Part shown: piece by piece, positions 43,565-52,184 of the stretch | Layout of the letters: the number at the start of each line of letters is the position of its first letter | Position numbering within the stretch: the stretch's first letter is position 1 | From: an uncultured Steroidobacter sp. | GTDB lineage: Bacteria > Pseudomonadota > Gammaproteobacteria > Steroidobacterales > Steroidobacteraceae | Assembly (NCBI RefSeq): GCF_937958065.1 | Contig: NZ_CALFXI010000046.1 | Location: 12,338-76,337 of the forward strand | DNA length: 64,000 nucleotides | Direction of reading: 5' to 3' | Made by a program: the position numbers and the translations under genes | The notes under the pieces: model-generated | What the model saw: the letters and a program-made list of their open reading frames with translations, nothing else | Told to the model about the DNA's origin: nothing | The model's database searches: none

Positions 43565-44038
43565 ATGACGACGTTCGAGTTTCTTTCGTGGCTGCAGGAC
43601 AGCGCGCTGGCACATGCCATCAGCAAGACCGATCACCTGGTCGGTGCCGGCTTGCAGATCGTTCACGTGATGGGGCTGGTGGCGTTGCTCGCGTCGCTGG
43701 TGCTGATCAGCCTGCATCTGCTGGGCCTCGCGTTCAAACATCAACCGATCACGGACATCGCCCGGGAGGCGACCCGGCTGGTGTGGCTGGGGCTGGCCCT
43801 GACGGCGCTGAGCGGCACGCTGATGTTCATCGCCACGCCGAAGCTGTATTTCTACAATCCGGCGTTCCGTCTGAAGATGATCCTGTTCTTCATCGCGGTG
43901 CTCGTGCAGCTCGCCTTGTTCCGCAAGACCGCCGCCCAGACCGCGCCGACGCCGACGTTTGCCCGGGCCAGCGTCGGCATCTCGCTCGCGGCCTGGTTCA
44001 GCGTGGCGATGGCGGGGCGGATGATCGGCTTCATCTGA
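43565..44038 (+). CDS. Membrane protein, DUF6644-like, copy 2
   Basis: A 157-residue membrane protein starting two bases after the stop of its paralogue. The helices are HLVGAGLQIVHVMGLVALLA, VWLGLALTALSGTLMFI, LKMILFFIAVLVQLALF and SVGISLAAWFSVAMAGRMIG. The histidines in the first helix are in the same positions as in copy 1, which suggests a shared ligand such as heme or a metal. It is the last gene of the operon headed by the receptor at 38267. It ends directly at the stop of the convergent histidine kinase. Confidence 0.65.
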   Translation: MTTFEFLSWLQDSALAHAISKTDHLVGAGLQIVHVMGLVALLASLVLISLHLLGLAFKHQPITDIAREATRLVWLGLALTALSGTLMFIATPKLYFYNPAFRLKMILFFIAVLVQLALFRKTAAQTAPTPTFARASVGISLAAWFSVAMAGRMIGFI

Positions 44039-45682
44039 TCACAGCACGGGCAGCTCGAAATAGAACGTCGAGCCCTGGCCGGTCGTGGTGCGGAACGCCA
44101 GCACGCCGCCATGATGCTGAACGATGGCGCGGCTGATGTGCAGGCCCAGGCCGGAGCCGCCTTTCGGGTTGGTCGCAGTCCAGTTCGCCTGGGCGAACTT
44201 CTCGAAAATGTTCGGCCGGAACGCTTCGGGAATGCCCTCGCCATGATCGGTGATGCTCACCCGGAGGGTCTGCGCCGAGCGCGTCACGTGCAGCTCGACG
44301 GTGCCGCCCGGCGGTGAATATTTGACCGCATTCGAGATCAGGTTCGTGAGAACCTGCATCAGGCGATCTGCGTCGGCATGCAGGAAGGCGCGCGGCAGAT
44401 CGGATTTCACATCGATCTTGACCTGATGCTGATCGGCGTAGGGCCGCAATTCCGTCGCCGCCTGCGCGACCAGCTGGTTCAGATCGACGTCGGTGCGACG
44501 ATACGCAAACGCGCCGGATTCGATCTTCTCGACGTCCAGAACGTCGTTGACCAGTCGATACAGGCGATCGGCGTTGCGATCGGCGAGCGCCGTCAGTGCT
44601 TGAGCCTTCGGCGGCAACTCGCCCGCGGCTCCCGCGGCGAGTATTCCCAGAGCGCCTCGCAAGGCCGTCACCGGCGTGCGCAGCTCATGACTCACCATCG
44701 TCAGAAACTCCGCTTTGCCGCGTTCGATGTTCTTGCGCTCGGTGATGTCCTGCACCTGAGCGACGAAGTACAGCGGCCGCTGCTTGTCCCATACCAGCGA
44801 GACGCTCAAGTGCGCCCACACCGCATGACCTGCGCGGTGCAGATAGCGTTTCTCCATCTGGTAGGAGCGCAGCTCCCGAGCCAGCGTCCGGCGCGCCAGG
44901 AGCAGATCGGATTCCAGGTCTTCCGGATGGGTGATGGCCTGAAAGGTGGTGCGTGTCAGCTCCTCGGCGGAGTAGCCCAGAATCTCACAAAGCGATTGAT
45001 TCACGCGCAGCCAGCCGCCTTCGGGCGAGACCAGGGCGATGCCGATCGGTGCGTTCTCGTACGCTTCCCTGAACAATACTTCGCTGCGCGTGAGCGCTTG
45101 CATCGCGCCACGCAACGCGGCGGACGTGCGACGCTCTTCCAGCAACGCCATGACCTGGCGAGACAACGCGAGCAGGGCATCCTTTTGATCGGGCCCCAGT
45201 TGGCGCGGCTCGCGATCGATGACGCACAGAGTACCGAGGGCATGGCCGTCCGCGGATACCAGCGGTGCGCCGGCGTAGAAGCGAACGTGCGGCTCGCCGG
45301 TGACCAGAGGGTTGTCAGCGAAGCGAGCGTCCAGCCGTGCATCCGTCACAGTGAGAACTCGATCCGGCGCGACGATCGCGTGCGCGCAGAACGCGAGGTC
45401 CCGGCGGATCTCGGTCGCATCGATCCCGAGCGTGGCTTTGAACCACTGGCGGTCTTCGCCGATCAGTGTGATCAACGCGATGGGCGTGCGGCAGATCTGC
45501 GAGGCGAGCAGGGTGATGTCGTCGTAACGAGCCTCCCGAGCGCTGTCCATGATGTCGTAGGACTGCAAAGCCAGCAGGCGCGCCGCTTCGTTCACCGGCA
45601 AGGGCGGCCGCATCGGGTCCGCCTCGCCAGCGACTGCAGCGGGCGCATCGAGGCCGGGCAGGGTGGGTGGTTCGGAAGACAT
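44039..45682 (-). CDS. Soluble GAF-PAS sensor histidine kinase
   Basis: A 547-residue kinase without membrane helices. The order is: GAF domain (about residues 45-185, with FCAHAIVAPDRVL and GTLCVIDREPR); PAS domain with PAC (about 205-325, NAPIGIALVSPEGGWLRVNQ, AQVQDITERK); HisKA with the phospho-acceptor in SHELRTPVTALRGALG; and HATPase with NLISNAVKYSPPGG, DHGEGIP and GSGLGLHIS. All catalytic boxes are intact. GAF domains of this layout occur in light, redox and small-ligand sensors. No response regulator lies beside it, so it is an orphan here. Confidence 0.93.
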   Translation of the reverse strand: MSSEPPTLPGLDAPAAVAGEADPMRPPLPVNEAARLLALQSYDIMDSAREARYDDITLLASQICRTPIALITLIGEDRQWFKATLGIDATEIRRDLAFCAHAIVAPDRVLTVTDARLDARFADNPLVTGEPHVRFYAGAPLVSADGHALGTLCVIDREPRQLGPDQKDALLALSRQVMALLEERRTSAALRGAMQALTRSEVLFREAYENAPIGIALVSPEGGWLRVNQSLCEILGYSAEELTRTTFQAITHPEDLESDLLLARRTLARELRSYQMEKRYLHRAGHAVWAHLSVSLVWDKQRPLYFVAQVQDITERKNIERGKAEFLTMVSHELRTPVTALRGALGILAAGAAGELPPKAQALTALADRNADRLYRLVNDVLDVEKIESGAFAYRRTDVDLNQLVAQAATELRPYADQHQVKIDVKSDLPRAFLHADADRLMQVLTNLISNAVKYSPPGGTVELHVTRSAQTLRVSITDHGEGIPEAFRPNIFEKFAQANWTATNPKGGSGLGLHISRAIVQHHGGVLAFRTTTGQGSTFYFELPVL

Positions 45683-45834
45683 ATTAGCTCTTCGGCCGCG
45701 GCCGCCGTGCCATGAGGATCCGGGTCAGCGTGCATTGCTGAACTGAGAGGCCGATCACCTCAAGTGAGGGATTGCCGAGGGGCGCGCAGTGACTGGCGTC
45801 ACGCCGCCTGGGCACCCGTGGACAGGCTATATTG

Positions 45835-46797
45835 ATGACTGTCATGGTCGTCCGGGAGCGGAGCGCCTTGTTGTACGGAGCCATCGAGGGCGGCGGTACC
45901 AAATTCGTATGCGCCATCGGTACGTCCTCACGAGACGTGTGGGACAGCGTGGTGCTGCCGACCGCCAGCGCGGCATCGACGCTGGCCGCGTGCGTGGAGT
46001 TTTTCAGCACGGCGGAGCAGAAGTACGGGCGTATCGCGGCATTTGGCTTCGCTTGCTTCGGGCCGATCGATCTGCGCACTCACGAGCCGACTCATGGACA
46101 AATGCTGGCGACGCCGAAGCCCGGCTGGTCCCGCGTGGATCTGCTGAAGCCTTTGCGCTCGCGCTTCAGCGTGCCCATTCTGATCGACACGGACGTGTCA
46201 GCCGCCGCGTTGGCGGAGTGGCAGCTCGGCGCGGGACGCGGCTTGGGCTCGATTGCATACGTGACTGTCGGCACGGGTATTGGCGGCGGTGTCGCACCTC
46301 ACGACTTGACGACGCGTCGGCTCATGCATCCCGAGATGGGGCATATTTTCGTGCGGCGGGATGCGCGTGAACGGGATTTTCCCGGCGTGTGCCCGTTTCA
46401 TGGCGATTGTCTGGAAGGGCTCGCGAGCGGCACCGCGATCCAGGCGCGCTGGCGCTGTCAGCTCGAGGCACTGCCGCCGCACCACGAAGCATGGTCGATG
46501 ATCGGCGGCTATCTCGGGCAACTCGCCGCCGCCATTGCGCTCATGGTGTCGGTGGAGCGGGTCGTGTTCGGTGGTGGAGTGATGGCCAATGGCCAGTTGC
46601 TCCCCCATATCCGCGCAGCGGCGGCGAACGCACTCCAGGGATATCTCGAACCCTTGGGGCAGCCCGGCGCGCTCGATACATATATCTGCGCTCCAGAGCT
46701 CGGCAGCGGCGCCGGGATTGCCGGCGCGTTCCTGTTGGCGGAGCGAGCGCTCGCCTCCGGCGGTCGAGGTCAGCCGCCCGGAGGCACGTCGAACTGA
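45835..46797 (+). CDS. ROK-family sugar kinase, probable fructokinase
   Basis: A 320-residue ROK kinase that would phosphorylate a free hexose, most likely fructose, with ATP. The phosphate-binding GAIEGGGTKFVCAIG is near the start. IDTDVSAAALAEW, VTVGTGIGGGV and the ROK zinc site in HPEMGHIFVRRD and CPFHGDCLEGLASG are present. The layout matches the Bacillus-type fructokinase branch (YdhR-like). ATG at 45835 is taken, although TTG at 45832 and ATG at 45844 are in frame. Its end overlaps the stop side of the convergent GST gene by 28 bases. Confidence 0.9.
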   Translation: MTVMVVRERSALLYGAIEGGGTKFVCAIGTSSRDVWDSVVLPTASAASTLAACVEFFSTAEQKYGRIAAFGFACFGPIDLRTHEPTHGQMLATPKPGWSRVDLLKPLRSRFSVPILIDTDVSAAALAEWQLGAGRGLGSIAYVTVGTGIGGGVAPHDLTTRRLMHPEMGHIFVRRDARERDFPGVCPFHGDCLEGLASGTAIQARWRCQLEALPPHHEAWSMIGGYLGQLAAAIALMVSVERVVFGGGVMANGQLLPHIRAAAANALQGYLEPLGQPGALDTYICAPELGSGAGIAGAFLLAERALASGGRGQPPGGTSN

Positions 46798-47408
46798 TAC
46801 ACCGTGCGCTGCGCCGAAGGGCGTGTCGCGAAGCTCTTCCTGAAAGCCTCCAGATTCGAGTACTGCTCGACCGGCAGGGTCTTGCGAAAGTGCAGATGCT
46901 CGATCATGCAGAACAGCGACGCCTCGAACAGGCTCAACTGGCGCGCTGCCGGCAACGCATTCAGCACCTCCGCGACGTGCGCATCCAGCCACTCCAACGC
47001 GCCCGCGAATCCGAGCCGCGCCTTCTCGAAATAGAGATTGTCCCCTGGCAGCTTGGCGATCACCGTGCCGAACACGATCTGCACCTGCGCGTTCATGCAA
47101 TGCCAGACCAGTTCTTGAGCATTCCGGGAAATGTTGCCCGGCAGCTGCTCTGGCCACACCACCGCGGCAGATTTTTGCGCGTGATCGGCCAGCGCGCGGC
47201 AAATATTCTCAGTGCCGAACACCGCCTCATCGCCCACGCGCAGGACGGGCAGCTTCAACGCCGGGTTGCTCGCATAGGTCGCGGCATCCCGAGCCGTCAT
47301 GTCGTAGATGGGTGCGATCTCGTACGGCACGCCGAGCTCCTCGGCGAACAGGCGAGCGATGCGTGTGAAATGCGAGCTGCGTCGCCCGACGATTTGCAAT
47401 GAGGGCAT
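46770..47408 (-). CDS. Glutathione S-transferase family protein
   Basis: A 212-residue cytosolic protein with an N-terminal thioredoxin-like domain (MPSLQIVGRRSSHFTRIARL, then NPALKLPVLRVGDEAVFGTE, including the cis-Pro before VL and the Glu of the gamma-glutamyl site) and an all-helical C-terminal domain ending FATRPSAQRTV. The serine/arginine pair replaces a catalytic Cys, so it looks like a transferase rather than a peroxidase. The substrate is not predictable. Convergent overlap with the ROK kinase is seen in the last 28 bases. Confidence 0.85.
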   Translation of the reverse strand: MPSLQIVGRRSSHFTRIARLFAEELGVPYEIAPIYDMTARDAATYASNPALKLPVLRVGDEAVFGTENICRALADHAQKSAAVVWPEQLPGNISRNAQELVWHCMNAQVQIVFGTVIAKLPGDNLYFEKARLGFAGALEWLDAHVAEVLNALPAARQLSLFEASLFCMIEHLHFRKTLPVEQYSNLEAFRKSFATRPSAQRTVYQFDVPPGG

Positions 47409-47629
47409 GCGAGTTCCGTGATCTGTTTCAAAAACGAACGCAACCCTACGACGTTCGCGATGGAAGAATCAACTTGGCCGCGATCGGGCGAGGCGCGCAC
47501 TCCGCCCCCCGTTGAAGGTGATGTCTTATAGCGCCCTGAGTGGCCCACCCGTCGGACATTCAGGGATTCTACGAGCTTTACCCGCGCGGTTTCCGGCCGA
47601 TACGTAACCTGGTGCCGTAGGACTAAGTG
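47409..47629 (+). promoter_or_regulatory. Upstream region of the chemosensory operon
   Basis: 221 bases between the divergent GST and STAS genes. GCCGATAC at 47596-47603 matches seven of eight bases of the -10 element for the flagellar sigma factor FliA. The -35 side is a poor match (TTTA near 47577), so the call is tentative. No other clear promoter was seen. Confidence 0.3.
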
Positions 47630-47938
47630 ATGGACCAGGATCAGAAACTTTCGAAGCGCGAGCTGCGTGTGGATGGCGAAATGACCATCTACCGCGCGAA
47701 TGAGGTTGCTCAGACCTTGTTCGCGGCGGTGCGCGCGCATGCTGGCGATGTGAGTCTCGATATGTCGGAGGTGACCGAGTTCGACACTGCAGGCTTGCAG
47801 CTGGTACTGATGGCCCGACGCGTGGCGGAGGCGAACGGTCATCGCCTCGATGTGGTGCAGCCGAGCGAATGCGTCAGCGACGTGCTCCGGCTGTGCAATG
47901 TCGCGTTCGGCAATGACCAGGCGGAGCTCGCATCATGA
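47630..47938 (+). CDS. STAS-domain protein (anti-anti-sigma-like) in the chemosensory operon
   Basis: A 102-residue single STAS domain. The motif FDTAGLQLVLMARR corresponds to the SpoIIAA phosphorylation loop, with Thr in place of the usual Ser. The conserved core DVSLDMSEVTEFDTAG is intact. STAS proteins bind partner kinases or bring a phospho-switch to a complex. First gene of the chemosensory operon; its stop overlaps the start of cheA (ATGA), so it is made in step with CheA. No partner anti-sigma kinase is nearby, which suggests the partner may be CheA or a distant protein. GTG at 47627 is an alternative start. Confidence 0.85.
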   Translation: MDQDQKLSKRELRVDGEMTIYRANEVAQTLFAAVRAHAGDVSLDMSEVTEFDTAGLQLVLMARRVAEANGHRLDVVQPSECVSDVLRLCNVAFGNDQAELAS

Positions 47939-49911
47939 CCGACGCAGCACTGCCTACTTTCATCGCGGAAAGCCGCGAATTGCTGCGCGAGATGGAAGCC
48001 GCTCTGCTCGAATGCGAGCAGGGCGAGACCGGCTCGGAAGCGGTGAACTCGATCTTTCGCGCCGCTCATACCATCAAGGGCTCGTCGGGTCTGTTCGGGT
48101 TGGACGGCATCGTTGCGTTCACGCACGTGGTCGAAAGCGTGCTGGATCGGGTACGCGCCAACACCTTACAGATGGATCGAACGCTCGCCGCGATCCTGCT
48201 CGAGTGCCGCGACCACATCGCGCACCTGGTGGATGCGGTCGCTGAGGGCAAGCCCGATGACCTGCGGCTCGCGACCAAGGGCGAAGGGTTGCTGCAGAAG
48301 TTGAGCGGTCATGCGGGCGGCCCCACCGCGGCGCATGTGAGTGCTACAGCTTCCGTTGCGGCGGCCGCAGGCCGTCCGGGCGAGCGTTGGCAGATCACCG
48401 TGCAGTTCCATACCGAGGTGCTGCGCAATGGCATGGATCCGTTGTCGTTCATCCGCTATCTGAGCACGCTCGGTGAAATCGTCGCGCTGCAGGTGTTGAC
48501 CGAGCGTCTGCCCGCAGTGGAAACGTTCGATGCCGAGGCTTGCTACCTGGGCTTCGAGATCGAGCTGGTGAGCAGCGAGCCGCAAGCGCGCATCGAAGGC
48601 GCGTTCGAGTTCGTGCGCGAGGATTGCACGCTGCAGGTACGGCCGAAGACGCCGGTGGCCAACGAAGTCGTCGTCCCGGAGAAGCGCGAGGCATCGGAAG
48701 CGAGGGAGAGCAAGGGCGGCAAGAGCAACTCGCTGCGCGTCGATGGCGACAAGCTCGACAAGCTCATCGACCTGATCGGCGAGCTGGTGACGGCGGGTGC
48801 CACGACCACGATCACGGCTCGCAAGGCGGGCCTGTCGGAATTGAATGAATCGACGCTGCGCCTGGCGCGCCTTGTCGAAGAAGTGCGCGATCAGGCGCTC
48901 AAGCTGCGCATGGTGCAGATCGGGCCGACGTTCTCGCGCTTCCAGCGCGTGGTGCGTGACGTGGCGCGCGAGATCGGAAAGGAGATCCGGCTCGAGATCG
49001 ACGGCGCCGAGACCGAGCTCGACAAGACCCTGATCGAAAGCATCACCGATCCGTTGACGCACCTGGTGCGCAACGCCATCGATCACGGCATCGAAACCGC
49101 CGAGGTTCGTCGCAGCCGGGGCAAGAATGTCGAAGGAGTGGTGCGGCTCGATGCGTATCACGACTCCGGGTCGGTGGTCATCGAAGTGGCTGACGACGGC
49201 GGCGGATTGAAGCGTGAGCGCATCATCGCCAAGGCGATCCAGCGGGGCCTGATCACCGATGCCAGCACGTTGTCCGACCGCGAAGTATTCGCGCTGATTT
49301 TCGAGCCCGGCTTCTCGACCGCCGAACAGGTCACGAACCTGTCCGGCCGCGGCGTCGGCATGGACGTGGTCAAGCGCAACGTCAACGCGCTGCGTGGCAC
49401 GGTCGAGCTGGATAGCAAGGAAGGCGAGGGCACGACAGTGCGCATCCGGCTGCCGCTGACGCTCGCCATCATCGACGGCTTCCTGGTCGGCGTGGGCGGC
49501 TCGTCCTTCGTCATTCCGTTGGAGCTGGTCGAGGAATGCGTCGAGCTCGGTGACGAGCACCGCTCGGCGGAGGGCGACCAGCGATATATCAATCTGCGCG
49601 GCGCGGTGCTGCCGTTCGTCCGCCTGCGCGAAATGTTTTCTGTCCGTTCGTCGGCCTCGCGCCGCGAAAGCATCGTCGTGATCCGCAGCGGCGGCAAGCG
49701 CATCGGCATCGTCGTCGATGAGTTGCTTGGCGAAATGCAGGCGGTGATCAAACCCTTGTCGCGGCTGTTCAGCCGCATCCGCGGTATCGGCGGCTCGACC
49801 ATTCTGGGCACGGGCCAGCTGGCACTGATTCTCGATGTGCCCAGCCTGCTCGATCTGTGCCTGGACTCGCGTCAGGTCCAGCTCGCGCCCCGCCGCGCCC
49901 TGATGGACTGA
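47935..49911 (+). CDS. cheA: Chemotaxis histidine kinase CheA
   Basis: A 658-residue kinase that phosphorylates CheY and CheB in response to receptor arrays. The P1 Hpt domain carries His45 in AAHTIKGSSG. A region with WQITVQFHTEVLRNG and EIVALQVL, residues about 148-230, takes the place of P2. The P3 dimer segment starts NSLRVDGDKLDKLIDLIGEL, P4 has LVRNAIDHGIE, ADDGGGLKRERI and GRGVGMDVVKRNV, and P5 is CheW-like at the end. There is one Hpt and no receiver domain. It overlaps the STAS gene by four bases and precedes an MCP gene by 16 bases. Confidence 0.95.
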   Translation: MTDAALPTFIAESRELLREMEAALLECEQGETGSEAVNSIFRAAHTIKGSSGLFGLDGIVAFTHVVESVLDRVRANTLQMDRTLAAILLECRDHIAHLVDAVAEGKPDDLRLATKGEGLLQKLSGHAGGPTAAHVSATASVAAAAGRPGERWQITVQFHTEVLRNGMDPLSFIRYLSTLGEIVALQVLTERLPAVETFDAEACYLGFEIELVSSEPQARIEGAFEFVREDCTLQVRPKTPVANEVVVPEKREASEARESKGGKSNSLRVDGDKLDKLIDLIGELVTAGATTTITARKAGLSELNESTLRLARLVEEVRDQALKLRMVQIGPTFSRFQRVVRDVAREIGKEIRLEIDGAETELDKTLIESITDPLTHLVRNAIDHGIETAEVRRSRGKNVEGVVRLDAYHDSGSVVIEVADDGGGLKRERIIAKAIQRGLITDASTLSDREVFALIFEPGFSTAEQVTNLSGRGVGMDVVKRNVNALRGTVELDSKEGEGTTVRIRLPLTLAIIDGFLVGVGGSSFVIPLELVEECVELGDEHRSAEGDQRYINLRGAVLPFVRLREMFSVRSSASRRESIVVIRSGGKRIGIVVDELLGEMQAVIKPLSRLFSRIRGIGGSTILGTGQLALILDVPSLLDLCLDSRQVQLAPRRALMD

Positions 49912-49927
49912 TCCTTCCGGAGGTTTC

Positions 49928-51628
49928 ATGTTTCGCAATCTGAAAATAGGAGTGCGCCTGGGCCTGAGCTTCGCGCTCATCCTGATCTTGCTTGGGGCGG
50001 TCACCTTCATCGGCATCGACGGCTTCAAGCTGATGAAGGCCAGCACCGACGACATCGTCGAGAATCGCACGCCGAAGATGGAGCTGGCGCTGGAGCTGCA
50101 GCGTAACGCCGAAACGCTGGGGCTGGTGGCACGCGATCAGATCATGGCCAGCGATGCGCGGCAGCTCGATAAAGCCGTTCAGCAGATGGAGGCCGTGCGC
50201 GACCGCAACGGCAAGATCCTCGAGACATTGACCGCGACTGTGAGTTCCGAACGCGGCAAGGAAAAGCTGGCCGATGTGATCCGCGTGCGCGCGGAGTACT
50301 CCAAAGCCCAGGACAAGCTGGTCGAGCTGTTGCAGGCCGGCAGGAAAGACGATGCCCTGCAATGGCTGCGCACCGAGCAACGTGAAGCTCGCGAAGCCAT
50401 GACGGCCGTGACCGACGCGTATTTCGATCATGAGAAAGCCTCGGTCGCCGAAGCCGGCCAGGCAGCGGAACAGACTTATCTGGAAGCCAGCAAGATGATG
50501 TTGACCGGCGCCGCCATTGCGGCCGTGCTGGCGCTCATTGCGGGCGTGTGGGTGACGCTGTCGATCACGCGTCCCATCGGACTGGCGGCCTCGGTTGCCA
50601 ACCGCATGGCTGAAGGCGATCTCACGGCCCGGGTCACCTCGAATTCGAGGGACGAAGCCGGCATGCTGTTGCATGCCATCAGCACCATGACCGAGAAGCT
50701 GTCGCAGGTGGTCGGCGAAGTGCGCTCTTCGGCGGACACGCTGACCAGCGCTTCGGAAGAGATGTCGGCGACCGCGCAGTCGCTGTCGCAAGCGTCCACT
50801 GAACAGGCGGCGAGCGTCGAGGAGACCTCGGCGTCCGTCGAGCAGATGACCGCTTCGATCGGCCAGAACACCGACAACTCCAAGATCACCGACCAGATGG
50901 CGAGCAAGGCCGCCTCCGAAGCGGCCGAAGGCGGTCAGGCCGTGCGCCAGACCGTCGAGGCGATGAAACAGATCGCGCAGAAGATCTCCATTATCGACGA
51001 CATCGCCTATCAGACCAACCTGCTGGCGCTGAATGCGGCGATCGAAGCCGCCCGCGCCGGCGAACACGGCAAGGGCTTCGCCGTCGTCGCCGCCGAAGTG
51101 CGCAAGCTCGCCGAGCGTTCGCAAGTGGCGGCGCAGGAAATCGGCGAAGTCGCCGGTTCCTCGGTCGAGCTGGCGGAACGCGCCGGCAAGCTGCTGGATG
51201 AAATGGTGCCGGCGATTCGCAAGACCTCCGAGCTGGTGCAGGAAATCACCGCGGCGAGCCAGGAGCAGTCCTCCGGCGTGGGTCAGATCAACACCGCGAT
51301 GACGCAGTTGTCGCAGTTGACCCAGCAGAACGCCTCGTCGAGCGAAGAATTGGCCGCGACGGCCGAAGAAATGAGCACTCAGGCGCAGCAGCTGCAGGCC
51401 GCCATCGCCTTCTTCAAAGTCGAAGGCGGCAGACCGAGCGCGCCGGCCAAACCGGAAGTGAAGCGTGTGAACCGCATGCCGTCGAGCTGGACATCCAAGC
51501 CAGCGCCGGTGGAGATGCCGGCGGGTGCGGTGGCGATGGCTGCGCACTCTCACGCTGGTGGCAATGGTAAGGCGAATGGCAACGGCCTCGATCACAGCGC
51601 GCCGCTCGAGCAGTTCGTGCGCTTCTAG
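49928..51628 (+). CDS. Methyl-accepting chemotaxis protein 1
   Basis: A 566-residue membrane receptor. Helix TM1 is about residues 12-32 (LGLSFALILILLGAVTFIGI). A periplasmic four-helix-bundle sensor follows (4HB-type, about 150 residues). Then come TM2 (ILTGAAIAAVLALIAGV-like, near residue 190), a HAMP domain (ITRPIGLAASVANRMAEGDL) and a long signalling domain with QTNLLALNAAIEAARAGEHG at the hairpin tip. Methylation sites are plausible but not assigned. It has no C-terminal CheR-binding pentapeptide. The signalling region is close to that of the third receptor in the operon at DNA level. Confidence 0.93.
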   Translation: MFRNLKIGVRLGLSFALILILLGAVTFIGIDGFKLMKASTDDIVENRTPKMELALELQRNAETLGLVARDQIMASDARQLDKAVQQMEAVRDRNGKILETLTATVSSERGKEKLADVIRVRAEYSKAQDKLVELLQAGRKDDALQWLRTEQREAREAMTAVTDAYFDHEKASVAEAGQAAEQTYLEASKMMLTGAAIAAVLALIAGVWVTLSITRPIGLAASVANRMAEGDLTARVTSNSRDEAGMLLHAISTMTEKLSQVVGEVRSSADTLTSASEEMSATAQSLSQASTEQAASVEETSASVEQMTASIGQNTDNSKITDQMASKAASEAAEGGQAVRQTVEAMKQIAQKISIIDDIAYQTNLLALNAAIEAARAGEHGKGFAVVAAEVRKLAERSQVAAQEIGEVAGSSVELAERAGKLLDEMVPAIRKTSELVQEITAASQEQSSGVGQINTAMTQLSQLTQQNASSSEELAATAEEMSTQAQQLQAAIAFFKVEGGRPSAPAKPEVKRVNRMPSSWTSKPAPVEMPAGAVAMAAHSHAGGNGKANGNGLDHSAPLEQFVRF

Positions 51629-51634
51629 GAGCAG

Positions 51635-52174
51635 ATGATGAGCCAAACTGCGGAAACGGCGGATGAGGCCGAGCGTCGGCACGATCTGAATCAGTACCTG
51701 ACTTTCATGCTCGGGCGCGAGACCTTCGCGCTCGGCATTCTGTCGATCAAGGAGATTCTGGAGTATTCGGCGCCCACCGAGATCCCGATGATGCCGGCGT
51801 TCATTCGCGGCGTCGTCAATCTGCGCGGCGCCGCCGTGCCGGTGGTCGATCTGTGCGCGCGCTTCGGCCGGCCGAGTGCGGCTGTGACCAAGAAAACCTG
51901 CATCGTGATCATCGAAACCCGCCTGGAGGACGAAAGTCACGTGCTGGGCGTGGTCGTCGATGCAGTCAACGAAGTGCTCGAGATTCCCGGCAGCGAAATC
52001 GAACCCGCGCCGAGCTTCGGCGCCTCCATTCGCGCCGACTTCATCCAGGGCATGGGCAAGGTGCGCGGCAAGTTCGTCATCATTCTCGATGTCGATCGCG
52101 TGCTGTGCGTCGAAGAGCTGGAGATGCTGACCCACGCCGCCGCTTCCGGCGAAGTCGTGCAGCCGGCCGCATAG
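51635..52174 (+). CDS. cheW: Chemotaxis coupling protein CheW
   Basis: A 179-residue CheW-like domain that bridges receptors and CheA. YLTFMLGRETFALGILSIKE and IPMMPAFIRGVVNLRGAAVP with VVDLCARFG are the standard signature. The later VDAVNEVLEIPGSEIEPAP and FIQGMGKVRGKFVIILDVDR complete the two subdomains. The start at 51635 has GGAG seven bases upstream. It is embedded between receptor genes, and the STAS-cheA-MCP-cheW order suggests a single array. Confidence 0.95.
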   Translation: MMSQTAETADEAERRHDLNQYLTFMLGRETFALGILSIKEILEYSAPTEIPMMPAFIRGVVNLRGAAVPVVDLCARFGRPSAAVTKKTCIVIIETRLEDESHVLGVVVDAVNEVLEIPGSEIEPAPSFGASIRADFIQGMGKVRGKFVIILDVDRVLCVEELEMLTHAAASGEVVQPAA

Positions 52175-52184
52175 GACCGTCATA

